From: CAZDUS01 sp964535015 | GTDB taxonomy: Bacteria; Verrucomicrobiota; Kiritimatiellia; CAIKKV01; CAITUY01 | Length of the DNA: 6,831 bases | Reading direction: 5' to 3' | Assembly (NCBI GenBank): GCA_964535015.1 | Contig: CAZHRU010000114.1 | Coordinates: 1 to 6,831 of the forward strand | Position numbers and translations under genes: made by a program | Shown here: one piece after another, positions 4,621 through 6,831 of the stretch | How the letters are laid out: every line of letters begins with the position of its first letter | How positions within the stretch are numbered: position 1 is the stretch's first letter | Notes under the pieces: generated by a model | What the model saw: the letters and a program-made list of their open reading frames with translations, nothing else | The model's database searches: none | What the model was told of the DNA's origin: nothing

Positions 4621-6831
4621 CCTTCAAATTCACAGAGTCCGTGGTCGAGGAAGCGTGCCTCCAGTATTTCGGGCAACTGGGCTATGCCTACCTGCCTGCC
4701 CCCGAGATCGCCAGCGACGGGCTGTTTGCCGAGCGTGCCGATTATGGCGAGACCATCCTGAAGCAAAGGCTCCGCTCTGCCCTCGCCAAGATCAACCCAA
4801 AAATCCCAGCCGTAGCCATTGACGAAGTCGTCCGCAAGGTCACCCGAACCGATTCACCCACGCTAATCGTCAACAACAGGGCATTTCACAAAGTGATGAC
4901 CGATGGCCTGGATGTCCAGTACCGCAACCCCGAGGGGCGGGTCGTTACCGACAAGGTCTGGCTGATGGACTTCACCAACCCCGATAACAATGACTGGCTG
5001 GTCGTCAACCAGTTCACCGTCGTCGAAAACCACGTCAACCGCCGTCCCGACCTCGTGGTGTTCGTCAATGGGCTTCCCCTGTCTGTAATCGAGTTGAAGA
5101 ACCCCGCCGACCATCAGGCCACCGTACGCAACGCCTACAACCAGTTCCAAACCTACAAGGCACAGGTACCCTGCCTTTTCATAACCAACGCCGTGCTGGT
5201 CATTTCCGATGGGCACGACGCCAGGATCGGCACTTTGTCGGCGAACTGGGAACGGTTCTCACCGTGGCGGACGGTAGATGGCGACAAGGTCGCGCCCCTT
5301 TCGACCCCCCAGTTGGAAACCCTGATAAAAGGGGTATTCGAGAAAGGGCGGTTCCTCGATCTTGTCCGCAGTTTCATCGTTTTTGAGGAGGATGCTGGGG
5401 TCATCACCAAGAAACTGGCTGGATACCACCAGTTTCACGCCGTAAAGGTCGCCGTCGAGGATACGGTGCGGGCATCCTCGCCCAAGGGGGACAAGCGGAT
5501 TGGGGTGGTCTGGCATACCCAGGGGAGTGGCAAAAGCCTTTCGATGGTTTTCTTTGCAGGTAAAATTATCGTCCATCCCAAGATGGAAAATCCCACCATC
5601 GTTGTCATCACCGACAGGAATGATCTTGATGACCAGTTGTTCACAACATTCTGTCTGGGCAAGGACTTGCTTCGCCAGACGCCCCAGCAGGCGGAAAGCC
5701 GTGGGCACCTACAGGAATTGCTGAAGGTCACCAGTGGTGGGGTCATTTTCACCACCGCCCAGAAGTTCGCCCCCGAGAAAGGCGAAAAGAACTATCCCCT
5801 GTTGTCAGACCGCCGAAACATCGTTGTTATTGCCGATGAAGCCCACCGCTCCCAGTATGATTTCATTGATGGATTTGCCCGCCATATTCGGGACGGCTTG
5901 CCCAAGGCATCATTCATCGGTTTTACGGGCACCCCCATCGAACTAAATGACCGCAACACGAAGGCGGTTTTTGGCGACTACATCAGCGTTTACGACATCG
6001 AACGGGCGGTTGAGGATAAAACCACCGTCAAAATCTACTATGAGGGGCGGTTGGCCAAACTGGAACTGGAAGAGTCGGAAAAGCCCAAGATTGACCCTGA
6101 CTTTGAGGACATTACCGAAACCGAAGAGGCATCCGACAAGAGCGACTTGAAGCGTCGCTGGTCACGGTTGGAGGCGATGGTCGGAACGGAAAAACGGCTC
6201 AAACTCATAGCCAAGGACATTGTCCAGCATTTCGAGAAACGGCAGGAAGCCATAGACGGCAAGGCGATGATTGTCTGTATGAGCCGTCGCATCTGCGTGG
6301 ATTTGTATGACCAGATCATCAAGTTGAGACCCGCTTGGCACAGTCCCGACTTCGGCAAGGGTGCGGTCAAGATTGTAATGACTGGTTCGGCTTCCGACCC
6401 CGAGAGGTACAGCCCGCACCTGATGACATACAAGGTCAAGAAGGACATCGAAAATCGCTTCAAGAAGCCCGCCGACCCTTTGAAAATCGTCATTGTCAGG
6501 GATATGTGGCTGACGGGCTTTGATGTTCCCTGCCTACACACGATGTACTTGGACAAACCAATGCAGGGGCACGGGCTGATGCAGACCATTGCCCGAGTCA
6601 ACCGTGTCTTCAGGGATAAGCCAGGGGGATTGATTGTTGATTATCTGGGTGTCGCCGAGGAATTGAAAGAGGCGGTTGCCTTATATACCAACAGCGGGGG
6701 CAAGGGCAGACCGACCTATGACCAGAATGTCGCCGTTTCCCTGATGATGGAGAAATACGAGATCGTCAAAGGCATCTTCCACGGGTTCGACTGGAAGCCG
6801 TTCCTTGCGGGATCGGCTACGGAACGGCTGG
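4617..6831 (+). CDS. hsdR: Type I restriction endonuclease translocase subunit HsdR (N-terminal 738 residues; 3' end outside window)
   Basis: HsdR drives ATP-dependent DNA translocation and random cleavage of unmethylated DNA in the R2M2S complex. The frame opens at ATG 4617, overlapping the DUF4276 stop (ATGA), and has no stop up to the window end. No strong Shine-Dalgarno is present, so translational coupling is likely. Nuclease motifs are D145 in RRPDLVVFVNG, E159 and K161 in VIELKNP, and Q176 to Y180 (QxxxY). Motor motifs are Walker A HTQGSGKS (300-307), motif Ia VITDRNDLDDQL (330-341), DEAH (407-410), FTGTP (436-440), the second RecA domain with AMIVCMSR (550-557), motif V WLTGFDVP (631-638) and motif VI QTIARVNR (656-663). 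All look intact. Family members usually have about 1000 residues, so roughly the last quarter (helical C-terminal domain) is missing here. A decayed fragment resembling codons 18-39 of this gene lies at 2564-2625. Confidence 0.97.
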   Translation, partial: MTFKFTESVVEEACLQYFGQLGYAYLPAPEIASDGLFAERADYGETILKQRLRSALAKINPKIPAVAIDEVVRKVTRTDSPTLIVNNRAFHKVMTDGLDVQYRNPEGRVVTDKVWLMDFTNPDNNDWLVVNQFTVVENHVNRRPDLVVFVNGLPLSVIELKNPADHQATVRNAYNQFQTYKAQVPCLFITNAVLVISDGHDARIGTLSANWERFSPWRTVDGDKVAPLSTPQLETLIKGVFEKGRFLDLVRSFIVFEEDAGVITKKLAGYHQFHAVKVAVEDTVRASSPKGDKRIGVVWHTQGSGKSLSMVFFAGKIIVHPKMENPTIVVITDRNDLDDQLFTTFCLGKDLLRQTPQQAESRGHLQELLKVTSGGVIFTTAQKFAPEKGEKNYPLLSDRRNIVVIADEAHRSQYDFIDGFARHIRDGLPKASFIGFTGTPIELNDRNTKAVFGDYISVYDIERAVEDKTTVKIYYEGRLAKLELEESEKPKIDPDFEDITETEEASDKSDLKRRWSRLEAMVGTEKRLKLIAKDIVQHFEKRQEAIDGKAMIVCMSRRICVDLYDQIIKLRPAWHSPDFGKGAVKIVMTGSASDPERYSPHLMTYKVKKDIENRFKKPADPLKIVIVRDMWLTGFDVPCLHTMYLDKPMQGHGLMQTIARVNRVFRDKPGGLIVDYLGVAEELKEAVALYTNSGGKGRPTYDQNVAVSLMMEKYEIVKGIFHGFDWKPFLAGSATERL

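Noticed and set aside
1..6831. CRISPR arrays, tRNA/rRNA genes, insertion sequences and transposase genes.
   Set aside because: No regularly spaced repeats, no cloverleaf-like elements and no transposase motifs were seen on either strand.

Overview
The window is a bacterial Type I restriction-modification (hsd) locus read entirely on the + strand. It enters inside hsdM (the DNA adenine methyltransferase) and leaves inside hsdR (the restriction translocase). GC content is moderately high: 60-base rows counted by hand run from about 42% to 68%. Starts are ATG, several with clear Shine-Dalgarno sequences. Nothing identifies the host beyond 'bacterium, mid-to-high GC'. Genes of this kind move between phyla, so no lineage is proposed.

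Layout: 1-561, the C-terminal 186 codons of hsdM. 556-577, an 8-bp hairpin spanning the hsdM stop codon and covering part of the hsdS ribosome binding site. 594-1859, complete hsdS (421 aa, two target-recognition domains). 1876-2460, a 194-aa protein of unknown function with one predicted membrane helix. 2457-2625, a scar made of two gene remnants: the first ~36 codons of a Schlafen/AlbA_2-type gene, then a frameshifted vestige resembling codons ~18-39 of hsdR. 2626-2727, a leader of about 100 bases with no convincing promoter or terminator. 2728-3999, an AAA_21/AAA_15-type (SMC/ABC-like) ATPase. 4012-4620, a DUF4276 protein with a TOPRIM-like arrangement of acidic residues. 4617-6831, the first 738 codons of hsdR (PD-(D/E)xK nuclease plus SF2 motor motifs), running off the window.

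How the genes work together: HsdM, HsdS and HsdR form the modification and restriction complexes; HsdS chooses the DNA site. The ATPase + DUF4276 pair lies between hsdS and hsdR. This is the place where prrC sits in the EcoprrI locus and where 'R-linked ORFs' (rloA/rloB) occur in Campylobacter type I loci. Its ATPase + TOPRIM-like composition also resembles PARIS (AriA/AriB) and OLD-type systems. I infer a second-line anti-phage module, possibly one that monitors the restriction enzyme.

The most interesting point is the scar at 2457-2625. A beheaded hsdR fragment lies at the left edge of the ATPase/DUF4276 module and an intact hsdR at its right edge. The module overlaps the intact hsdR by four bases (ATGA). 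This suggests that the module and the present hsdR arrived together as a cassette and displaced an older Schlafen-hsdR arrangement.
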